From Dendrobium chrysotoxum (Eukaryota; Streptophyta; Magnoliopsida; Asparagales; Orchidaceae), in contig CM034315.1 of NCBI GenBank assembly GCA_019925795.1, forward strand, positions 1,364,001 to 1,428,000: a DNA stretch of 64,000 nt, in the 5' to 3' direction. The notes under the pieces are model-generated. The model was not told the origin of the DNA. It saw nothing but the letters and a program-made list of their open reading frames with translations, and searched no databases. How positions within the stretch are numbered: position 1 is the stretch's first letter; every line of letters begins with the position of its first letter. The translations under genes were made by a program, and so were the position numbers. This document shows, one piece after another, positions 9,930-21,900 of the stretch.

Positions 9930-12900
9930 CTTTCAAAATTTGTGTGAATCATAAGGAAGAATAAAAAATAGTAAGTTAACTGGCTGCAAAATCATTATGA
10001 CTGATAGCATACCACATGCACTGCATGTCATGCAGATTGTTGTGTTGATCTCCATCCTTGGTAAACAAAACAGCTGTCTTATCTGCTAGTCCAACCTTCA
10101 GTAAAAAAAATTAGTTGAACGAGGGAAAAATAAAGAAGGCGCATTCATGAATCAAGACAAACAGAAAAAATTACCTGATCTGCCTCTAGCATTCGCAAAA
10201 CACATTCACTATTTAAATAACGGTCAGCTAGATCCATAGATCTAGCTTCATCAGCCAAGGAAGCTGCAGCTACCAAATCACCAGCATGCTTTAGTATTCT
10301 TCCCTGTTCAGGCATGAGAAAAGTTTAACCAATTATTTGGTATTCCTCCAAATTCATGCATAGATCTTTATCTTGACGCAGAAGGCACAACAGAGTTCTC
10401 CTATATTAGACATCAACTTCACTGAACCCTGTACAATGTAACTCATACCTTAATAGAGTAAAGATCTATCACAGTGGGGGTATGTTTGATGGCCTCATCA
10501 ATTTTAACCAGAGCAAGATCATGCTGCCCCCTTCTTTCGTAATGCTGCGACATGTGCTTCCTAAGTAAGAACTCATATTTGAAAGCATAATAAAATTGAC
10601 TGGAAGTGGCCACAACATAAGCTTAAAAGAAACCGAACCTGAGATAGCAAAAAGAGAATCCATAGAAGCGTTGAAGGTGGTTCCTTCGTATCCCTAAAAT
10701 TCAGATAAAATTTAGAACAAGGTTCATAGAATAGAAATTCTCAACAAATTTATTATTCAAAAACTTCATAATTTCAAAAATAGAAAGTACAGGAAGCCCT
10801 GTGTTAGGTCGGTTCAAGAACCGACCCAGTCGGCCCCACATGGGCTGGCCATTGAAGTAGGGTCCATTATTTAAATTAATCTATTTGAATTAATCTATTT
10901 TGGGAAAGGAGGTTTGAATTAATTTATTTAATCTATTTTGGGAAAGGAGGTTTGAATTAATTTATTTGAATTAATCTACTTTAGAAAGGAGGTAGGCGGC
11001 TAAGGAGGTGGGCGACTAAGGTTATAAATAGACATATGAAGGGAGGGTTAGGTCATGCTTAAGTATTGTGTTCTCTTGGAGTTTCTTGGGAGTTTTGGGC
11101 TCTAGACCTAGTGTCTAGAAATTGGGAGAGAACGATCCTCCTCTCGAATAGAGGATCAATTGTATCTTTTCTTATAATTGCTTTGCTTTGAGTTATCTAA
11201 TAAAATCTACTATTTTTTTGGGTTGTTTCATTATTGTTCTTGTGTATTTTCATTATTTTTATCAATTTCTTGTTAGGGTTGCTTGCGAACTCAAGTATTT
11301 TCTATCAAATTGGTATCAGAGCATTATCTTGGGACCATCGGCGGCTGAAATTCTGTGATTTCAGCAGTAAAAACACATCCGGAAGAAGATCTTGTGGTTC
11401 TTGGGAAGGAAGATGGCCGGAAAGAAGGTGAAAGTTTTGGAAGGAGAAGTCAGGCAAATCAAATCAGATTTGGAGGAAAGGTTTTCTGATTTTCAAAATC
11501 AGATTTTTTCCAATAATGCAAAAATAGAAGAAAAGTTCACAATAATGGAAGAAATGTTAAAGAAATTACTAGAAGTAAAGACCAACCCAGCGACATCGGA
11601 AGCAAAGCAAACTTTCGACGACCATGGAAGGGGAGGGAACCCTAATACATGGAGGAGAAGAGGAAATCCAAAGGTAAAAATCTTGGAGGGAGAAGACGGA
11701 ATGTCTCCTCTAGAACCTCTTTCTAGGGAGGAAGCGAGCACCAGATTTGAAAGAAGAGCTGTTGATTTTACCAGAAGAAGAGAAGATTTCTACCACCGAG
11801 GAGCTGATTATGAAAGACGAAGAGGGGATTTTGATAATAGGTTCGGATACGATTGCCGGAGAGAAGATCAAGACAACTGGGGAGCACCTCCTCTTCACGA
11901 GATGGGAGGATATGGAGGATTCCGAGGTGACCTGAAGGTAAGAAAGCTAAAGATGCCCATCTTCGAGGGTGATGATGGCCATGGATGGATCTACAAAGTG
12001 GAACGATATTTCACCGTCAACAGATTGACGGAGGAAGAGAAGCTAATGGCAGCTAGACTATGTTTGGAAGGAAAAGCACTGGCATGGTATCAATGGCGTG
12101 ACCTAAGGCAATCCATCAGGAGTTGGAGGGAGTTCAAAGAATGTTTATTAGTACGTTTCCGAACCGGTAGCGAAGGAGATTTCTATGAGCAATTCTTTGC
12201 CTTAACACAGGAAGGGACCGTGGCAGATTACCGTGACAAATTCAAATACTTGGCCAGCAGATTGAACCGACTCTCTGAGATAGCACTGGAAGGGAACTTT
12301 ATGAAAGGGCTTAAATCAGAGATAAGGGCAGCAGTTCGGATCATGAGGCCAAGAGACCTGGGGGAGGCCATGGAGCTAGCCCAATTAGTAGAACTAGCCC
12401 AATTAGTAGAAGATCAGAAGCAGCTGGAAAGAGGAACTAAAGGAAGTAATTCAGGGGGGTCGTCTAGGATGACTACCACTTTCTTAGCTCCCAAGGGGTC
12501 AGCACCAGGGAGCATAAAAGAAGTACCCAAGGAGAGAACTGGAGGGGGGAATGGGGAAAATTTCAAGAGGCTGACAAAGAAGGAGATGCAGGAGAAGATG
12601 GCAAAGAAGTTATGTTTCCGGTGTGATGAGAAGTATACTCCAGGGCATAGGTGTAGGGATCAAACTCTTCAGGTTCCCACCGTCTGTGATGACGAGGAAA
12701 CTAAAGAGGGAGGTGAGAGAGAGATGGATGACAAGTTGCATCTCGATGTGGTGGAGGTCTCTCTAAATTCAGTAATAGGATTCACTTCGAATCATGCGAT
12801 GAAGGTAAAGGGATAAATAGCAGGCATGGAGGTGGTAGCATTGATTGACAGTGGGGCTACCCACAATTTCATTTCCACTCAGATCGTCAACCAACTGGGA

Positions 12901-15900
12901 GTGAAATTGGTGGACACCAGTTATTATGGGGTGATGATGGGTACAGGGAAGGTAGAGAAAGGCCAGAGAATTTGTAGAGGTGTGGAGTTGACCATCCAGA
13001 GGATTCAGGTAAGGGAGGATTTTCTCCCATTAGAGTTAGGAAGTACTGATGTCATCCTGGGGATGAAGTGGTTGCAAACCTTGGGGAAACCAGGGACAAT
13101 TGGGGAGCACTCACGATGGAATTAATGGTGGAGGGGAGAAAGGTTGTTATCAAGGGAGATGCAGGGCTATCCAAAGCCATGGTATCACTTAAGACCATGG
13201 TTAGGAGCATACAAGAGGTGGTGGAAGATTATCTAGTGGGACTACACATGTGGGAGGTGATTAGATTGAAGGAGGGAGGGGATGTTTCTCTTTCAGTGCA
13301 ACCCTTGATTCAGTAATTCGGTAAAGTTTTTCAACCACCTCAAGGATGGCCACCTCCACGAGAATACAAGCATATTTCCACAAGTTCTGAGATACCAGTG
13401 ACATTAACAGAGGACTTGGAGGTGATACTAGAACCATTCGAGTTACAAAGGGTACACAAGGGAGGGGGAGGAATAAAAGAGGTATTGATCAAGTGGAAAG
13501 ATCTTCCAGATTAAGTGGCGACATGGGAGCCTTATGAGAGGATAAAACATCAATTTCCCTCTTTCCACCTTGAGGACAAGGTGGCTCTTTGGGAAGGCGG
13601 TATTGTTAGGTCGGTTCTTGGTTCAAGAACCGACCCAGCCGGCCCCACATGGGCCGGCCATTGAAGTGGGGTCCATTATTTAAATCAATCTATTTGAATT
13701 AATCTATTTTGGGAAAGAAGGTTTGAATTAATTTATTTAATCTATTTTGGGAAAGGAGGTTTGAATTAATTTATTTGAATTAATCTATTTTGAAAAAGGA
13801 GGTAGGCGGCTAAGGAGGTGGGCGACTAAGGTTATAAATAGGCATATGAAGGGAGGGTTAGGTCATACTTAAGTATTGTGTTCTCTTGGAGTCGCTTGGA
13901 AGTTTTGGGCTCTAGACCTAGTGTCTAGAGATTGGGAGAGAACGATCCTCCTCTCGAATATAGGATCAATTGTATCTTTTCTTATAATTGCTTTGCTTTG
14001 AGTTATCTAATAAAATCTACTGCTTTTTTGGGTTGTTTCATTATCGTTCTTGTGTATTTTAGCTGTTTTTACCAATTTCTTGTTAGGATTGCTTGCGAAC
14101 TCAAGTATTTTCTATCACCCCGCTGGTTTGATCATAAGCATAAACTGGAACACCAGGACTCACAATTGTAAAAATTTCTATATAAGACGAATCATACAAA
14201 TTTAATGAGATGCCAAGTTACCTTCCAGGAAAACATCCAGATGATTTTACTGAAGTTTCCAGTTCAACAAACAATTGCTCTAGGATGTCTGCCTGTCATG
14301 GCGATTTGAAGCTGAAGTTACAAGACAAAATCTATGACAGTACAGAAATAGCAGACCATAATACTTAAAAAAAAAAGCTTTTGCCAAAGCACACCTTTCC
14401 ACAATGATCATACAGGGGACTAAGATCAGAAAACAGTGAAGGAACTCCCTGCATGAAGAGCACAAAAATAAAAATGTAGCAATAGCAAGTGACTTAGCTC
14501 CATAAATATATATATGCTTGTAAGGTAACTCTAAGATGCATTATTCTCAGAAAAAAAAAAACATTATTGAAAAACATTGCTCTAACAAACCACAAATAAA
14601 TGACGAGAGGTACATAAATAAACTTTGTTACCTTAGTTAGAAGAGGTCTAACGTAGTTGTCTGCTGCATGGTGGAACTTTTCACCTTCTAAAAAATCAAG
14701 TGGAATTCTCTAAACAAACAAAGAAAAAAAAATAGTAAACTTAACAGATGGAGAACATTGGCCTCTAAAACTAATGAAGTAGAAACATCTTAGACATAAC
14801 AAAAACAGAAAAAAAAAAAGGACATCAAAATTTAAGCCGACCATGAAAGGAGCACAACAAAAAAAATATTGGACTAGGAAAAAGAGCTGCATAAGCTTTC
14901 AACCCAAGTCCATTTCTTCTTCTAGATAGAAAACTAGAAATAAAAATTCTGGCCGCAATGTACATAGTATGATAAATATGACAGGCAGTGTTGCTAAAAG
15001 TTCAATGAAAAATTTGCATGAAAGCAAAGTGAAGTAAAGCAAGCACACATAAGCACTTCTCTTCACCATCAAGGAATGGGTAGATAAGAAGCACTTTCTT
15101 AAGTTGCAAAGTGCATGCTTTGCTCCAGATGAACAAAAGCCCCATTTTTTATGCCTTAGTCCTACAACCCCCTCTTATGAGCGATTTTATTTTATTTTTT
15201 TATTTTTTACTTTTTGGCAGGTAGCTAGATTCTATTTCATTTCATTTCATTTCATGTATTGTACCCTAATTTAATCCTATTAAGTAACAACATCAAAATG
15301 TTAGTCACGTAGAGACATTGCACAAAAAACTCAAAATGGGATATAACAAACCAGAAAGATAATAACACACCAACACAACCTAAAAAAAACTAGCATTGAG
15401 AGTTTACCTTTGCAGCATATGACCAGCTATATTGCTCTGCAAGTGATTTATATAAAACATCTAATTGATTGATTTCCTCGGTAGTATACTGACCAATTTC
15501 AGAATACAACCCCAAGCACTTTTGTAAGCCAACAAAATACCTGAGGTGCAACGATGCAAATAAAGATTAATGCAAGCCATAATCAGTATTCTAGGAAGTC
15601 CGGCTTATAAATAATACAAAAGTTACTTCAAACATGAATTTGAAAAATGCCTATTAAACAAAGCATACAAATTTGTCGCTTAGTTCAAAGTAACTTAAGA
15701 AATTTAAAATAATAGTCCATCTCAGGAAGGAAAAATTACAATGAAGGAAATAAGTGAACGTGAATAATCCTCACACGAAAACAACAAAATTTTATGTTTC
15801 TGATGCATATGCTGTTACACAATAGATCAAATAAGGAAATTTAGGACATGTTTGGTTGCGTTTTGTTTTTCTATTTGTATTGTTTTTGCTTTCATGTACA

Positions 15901-18900
15901 ACAGAAACATGTTTGAATGCATACTTCCTGCTTTCATAATAGAAACAAGTGAGAACAACTGATGCGGTGTTTCAAATTTTCTAAAAGCAAACTAATTTGT
16001 TCCCAAAAAAAAAAAACAAAAACTAGATAAACATGATTCCTAACAGAAAGGAACTGTTTTAGAGGCTATTTGGTTGTCTGAAAAAGCAGCATAAAAGGAA
16101 TACTTTGGAGTTGTTTGGATGAGTGTAAAAAAAATGCACGACTTTATTTTGTTTGGTTTGAAGTAAAGTGAATGCAATGTAAAGTATAAAAAAGTTGTGC
16201 CCGGGTGGCGGAGCGGTAGCGGCCAATGGCAGAGGGAGATGGTGGTGGAGGCCGCGATGGCGGCCGGCAATGGGCGGCGACAGCGGCGTCTAACGGTGGT
16301 GGCGGCGAGCAGTAACCGGCGACAGTGGAGGGGGGTTGGCGACAGGGCTGCAGCGAGGGCGAGGTGGCCAACGGCCAGGTGATGGGGGGCAGCGGGGTCG
16401 ATGGACGACAAGTAGCGGCAAGGCGACGATCGATGGGGCGGTGTAAAAAGTAATGCATTTAATTTACTTTGCATTTACTTTTCTTCCAACCAAACAAATC
16501 CTTAGAAATAAAACAACCCAAGAAGCTCTTAATTTTAAAGAAGTATCATAGTATAACAGAACTCTATACAAATTCTAGCAAAGATTTTATTGAATTTTAT
16601 TGTTCATAAGCAAAGTTAAATTGTCCCATAAAGGCATTGTCAAAAAGTAGACTTCATCAATAAATGCATGCACACAGACATGTGCAAACATAAAGTGAAG
16701 AATGAAAATGTTCCTTTTTGACTTCAATGCCATAACAAAGGAACCACTGGTAACAACATAAATCTTTATTCTCGAACACTTATCATTTCCACTGAGAAAT
16801 AGCAACATACAAGAGGTAAATGACTAGATGGCACTTTCCTTCTATCCATGTTATATCAGAAGTAGGAAGCAGTGCATAGCCACATTCTCTTTCTTTCCAC
16901 CATTATTTTTCTCTTTAAAGAAACATCAAATATTGGAAAGCTTTAAACCATATACAGCAAGTACAATAAATCATCATCAAATGCAAGGAAATCACTTCTC
17001 AAAGTGCACTCCTTTCAGGATCCAGTAGTCTCTATAGCACAAAAATCAACAATCTTAAATGAACAAATGTGTGCTTTCAAAGAAAATCAACAAAAACACA
17101 TTGTTTCTACATGACATTGCAAAGTGTGCTAAGACTCCTTTTCATGCGAAAGTGGTGGAACACGAGTACTATGATGCCGCATAGAGGCTATGATGGATAT
17201 ACAAATCATGCAACGGGGACACAAAGAACATGACAAGTACACTTCAACATTGTCCTGCTGAACATCCTTTAACCTAGTCAGTATAATGCTAAAAGATAGT
17301 TCGATGCTTTTATAAAAGGTTAGTTGAGGATCTTTTATGATCCCCAACTCACCCTTTTCCCATCGGATGCTATAGTTCTTCTCTTACAAGAATCTCCTTT
17401 GCATTCTACAATACTCACAACAACGTTTCCCTATCCTCCCTCAAGCAATTGCTTGAGACAAAGAGCTCAAGCATATTTTTAATGTCTCCCTTGTTATATT
17501 CCATCAATTGTGCTTTTTATACTTCATTATACATCCTTGGTATTTTACTTCCCATCAAGCAAATTTTCCATTCTTTTCTTTTTTTAGAAGATGATATTCA
17601 ACAAAGGTGGATGAGATATTTTGCTAAACTTTTTAATGAAGAATGTGAAAATAAAATTGACTGTAGTGACCTTAGCACCTTAAATGAAAATAAAGATTTC
17701 TGTTTTTATCGGCGTATTAGTAAAACCGAAGTTAGAGAGGCTTTAAAGAAAATAAAGGGTGGAAAAGCTGTTGGACCTGATGATATTCCAATAGAGGTGT
17801 GGAAATGCTTAGGAGATGAAGGAATTTCTTGGCTTACTAAACTTTTTAATACTGTTTTGAAGACTAAAAAGATGCCAGATGAGTGGAGAATGAGTGTGTT
17901 AATCCCTATTTTTAAGAATAAAGGTGATGCACAAGATTGTGCGAATTATAGAGGAATTAAGTTAATGTGTCATACTTTAAAACTATGGGAACGAGTTATG
18001 GAGCATAGGTTGCGGCGTGATACTAATGTTTCTCAAAATCAATTTGGATTTATGCCGGGTAGGTCTACTATGGAAGCCATACATTTATTAAGAGGTTTGA
18101 TGGAGAAATATAGAGAGAATAAGGAGGATTTACATATGATATTTATTGATTTAGAAAAAGCATATGATAAAGTTCCAAGAGAAGTGCTATGGAGAGTTCT
18201 TGAAAAGAAAGAAGTTAATAACGCTTATATTCAAATCATTAAAGATATGTATGCAGGAGCTATTACTTGTGTTCAAACACAAGGTGGTTTGACCAAGTAT
18301 TTTCCTATTTCGGTTGGATTACACCAAGGATCAGCCTTAAGCCCATATCTTTTTGCTTTAGTCATCGATGTTCTCACTAGACATTTGCAAGAGGATGTAC
18401 CTTGGTGTATGCTTTTTGCTGATGATATTCTTCTTGTTGATAAGACTAGAGAGGGAGTTGAAGGTAAACTAGAATTGTGGAGGTCAACCTTAGAGTCTAA
18501 AGGTTTTCGCTTGAGTAGATCTAAAACGGAATATATGGAGTGTAATTTTAGTAATAATAGACCTAGTGAGGGCATTGTGACTTTGGCCGATCAAGTCATT
18601 AATAAGAGTACACGTTTTAGATATCTTGGATCTATTGTTCAGAGTGATGGTGATATAGATGGGGATATTATCAGCAGAATCCAAGTTGGATGGTTGAAGT
18701 GGAGGAATGCATCGGGCTTATTGTGTGATAGAAAAGTACCCCTCAAACTTAAGGGAAAATTCTATAAGATGGTGGTGAGACCTGCAATGCTTTATGGTGC
18801 TGAATGTTGGCCATTAAAAGAGAAGCATAATTCTAAGTTAAGTGTTGCAGAGATGAGGATGCTCAGGTGGATGAGTGGCTTTACCCTTAGAGATAGGATA

Positions 18901-21900
18901 CGAAATGAGCATATTCGTGAAAAGGTTGGAGTAGCTCCAGTGGAAGATAAGATTAGAGAGAGTCGCCTTATATGGTTTGGTCACGTAAAACGGCGGCCTC
19001 CCGATGACCCGGTTAGGAAAGTAGAGGTCTTAGATTTGACTTATGTTAAGAAAGGTAGAGGTAGACCTAAAAAGACTTGGTTAGAAAATATTAGAAATGA
19101 TCTTTCTTTATTAGATTTAAACGAGAATTTGACTTTTAATAGGACACAATGGAGAAAAAGGATTCATGTAGCCGACCCCACGTAGTGGGATAAAGGCTTG
19201 ATGTTGTTGTTGTTGTTTTCTTTCTCTACACTTTCATCAATTTCAAAATTTTGAAGAACAAGAGGCATTATAGAAGCACATGTGAGACAACCCCTTACTT
19301 CGAATCAATGCTGGTTTGATTACTTTAGTTTTCTATGCTTATTTTAAGAAAGCTGAGAGCAAATTATGATTTTTTATAAGCATCAATGTTAGCAATCAAA
19401 CTATGGTATCACTGAACCTATAGAGTCGACTCCTTTAATTTTATCATTTATTTTTTTAGGAAAATTAGAATGAACGATGATTTTCTTTGAGCACTTCCTT
19501 CAATAGATTGACCTATGATCTACAGTTTTATTCAAGATTGTGAAAATTTGATTGGACATAGAACTGGAAGGAAAAAATCAAGGTTCAATAGTTCGACCGG
19601 AATTAAATTGGGAGTTGAATCATATGACATATTAAATATTAAAATATTTTAAATAAAATCCAAATGACATAATAGTGATGTGATAATTATGCAACAATAT
19701 AAATTTATAATTAAACAAAATTCACACACAAATAATACTTTATGTAATTTTAAATTTAAACAACTTCAATATTTAAATTTGATACACATTTAATATAAAT
19801 TTAGTTTATATATAAGCTTATAAATTTAATATAAATTATTACTAATTTATATTGGACAAAATAGAGAAAAAAGGATTCATGTAGCCGAGCCCACGTAGTG
19901 AGATAAAGGCTTGATGTTGTTGTTGTTGTAATACTAATTTATATTATATATTTAGATATAATTTGCATCTATAGATTATATACCAAATTCAAATTATAAA
20001 TTTATATCTATAAATAATTCATGTTAGATCATTTCTCCTTAATAAATAAATAATTTAAATATTATTAATTAAAAATAAATTTTATTCATATTATTAAAAT
20101 TTTAATAAAAAAATTTGTTTAAAAAGATGTAGTGCATACATTGTGAATTTGAGAACTTGAACATAATTATTTAGTCTAACAGCACCTGGGAACTTTCTCT
20201 TAATATTGTTTATAAAGTTTTTTTTTTGCATGAGTTAGAAACTCGCATGGGGTAATAGGGCCAGGTGAAAAAACTTGATTAGTGCTTCTTTAACAAATGA
20301 TTATTATAAAAATTCAATGCTAATTAAAAAAATTAAAAATATAAAATTTAAATTAATTTATTACTTTTAATATTTTATATTAAATTTATTAAATTAATCT
20401 AACTAATTGTTTAAATAGGATAGCAATTGAACCGACTGGTTCAAAGAATCCAAAAACTACAAAATAGCCAATTCTAACAAATTCATTTCAATTTGATGGA
20501 GAATTGATTTTTAAGATGGACCAGACCGGCCATCTGATCGGTCCACAATTAAACCGGTTAGTCTAATCTGATTTTCAAAATCATGGTTTTATTTGCAATT
20601 TTTATTTTTTGAAGAAATGAGTAGGAGTAATCATTCTTTTCTTAAAATCACATGAGACACTAATATATTCTATTATTTCTTTGGTTACTTACTTTTCTAT
20701 ATTGCTTTACGATTTTGCTTACCATTTTTAGCTCTAATATAGGTTTTTTATCAGTTCTTTGGTTCAGGTTTAAACATTGCATTATAGTTACTTTTCAAAT
20801 TTTTTGTTGTTGTTCTGCCATATTGCGTTTATGAGTTTATGACTTGCTTTAAGTTGTCGGGTTTCTTGTCGTTATGACTCTGCTTGGCCATGTTTTGTTG
20901 ACTGGTTCTACTGCACGGATATGCTGCCAATGCATTCTTGTAGTTAATGCCATAAATTGTTTATTAATTATTTTCTTCAATGCTTTGAGCTAAATCTATA
21001 ATTGAAATTACTCTCAATTGGCTCATTATGAAGCTGTAAATGTTAAGAATGTTAATTCACAGAACTTAACTCTAGATGTGAGCCATGTTAATGTGCATGA
21101 CAAAATCTTGGCTCTATTTAGAGTCAACACCACCTAATGTTATTGCAATATGAAAGGAATTATATATACAACCAATGAATCATACAATGAAAAAGAAAAA
21201 AAATATATGAAGCTCAAGTTTCAAATTGAATAAGAGCTTCTCCGTTTCATTAGCTACACAATGAAACCAAACAATAAAAAAATATGATGCTCAAGTTTAA
21301 TTTTGGCTATGAGCTTCTCCATTTCATTAGCTACATATTTTTAATTTATACACAGCTAGAGTCTTCAAGTTAATGAATTGTTTATTGTTTAGTGCATTAG
21401 AATAATTCTGAAGTTAAAGAAATGGCATGCTTTGCTTGTATTCCATCCTTCAAAGTGGATTAACCCTTTTGAATTCATGTTGTGTATTGTCAACATCAAC
21501 ATCAAGCCTTTATTCCACTACGTGGAGTCTGCTACATGAATCATTTTTCTCTATTGTGCCCTATTAAGAGTCAAATTCACATTTAAATTTCATAAAAAAT
21601 ATCATTTCTAATATTTTCTAGCCAAGTCATTTTAGGTCTAGCTCAAACTTTCTTAACATAAGATAAATCCAATACATCTACTCTCCTAACTGGATTATCG
21701 GAAGGCCAACATTTTATGCGTCCAAACTAGAATAATTTAACTAAATGAATGTAGGCTCCAAAAATTCGCGCCCCGGTCTCTCCGCGACCCCTTTATTTCT
21801 TTGGGTCGTCGTGAAGAGTTTTAATGCTTAAGTTTAGAGGCAAATTTTTAGAAGGCAGATTTGGTTTTGAATAAGACATTACCCAGAGATTTCACTCTCA

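Larger units (their letters stand above)
10802..14117 (+). mobile_element. Ty3/gypsy LTR retrotransposon, internally deleted (no RT/RNase H/integrase core)
   Basis: LTRs 10802-11307 (506 bp) and 13604-14117 (514 bp) both start TGTTAGGTCGG and end TTTTCTATCA. The primer site TGGTATCAGAGC follows the left LTR by three bases, and a purine tract GGGAAGGCGG precedes the right LTR. The flanks CCCTG (10797-10801) and CCCCG (14118-14122) are a 5-bp TSD with one mismatch. The order is gag, protease, the start of the pol linker (FGKVFQPPQGWPPPRE), and then abruptly the chromodomain-like tail (EVLIKWKDLPD, ATWEPYERI). Everything between is missing, about 3 kb relative to a normal element. It sits in NAA15 intron 12 in antisense orientation to the gene. 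The long gag ORF suggests relative youth. Confidence 0.93.

Noticed and set aside
9730..9954. Plus-strand ORF of 74 codons
   Set aside because: It is the antisense shadow of NAA15 exon 17. 35078-35332 is likewise a shadow of exon 5.
16040..16474. Overlapping frames on both strands of a GC-rich island
   Set aside because: They fall in the core of a MITE-like element; low-complexity A/R/S/P translations.
18273..18684. Minus-strand frames inside the RTE LINE
   Set aside because: Shadows of the reverse transcriptase frame. 56275-56469 is the same in the second copy.
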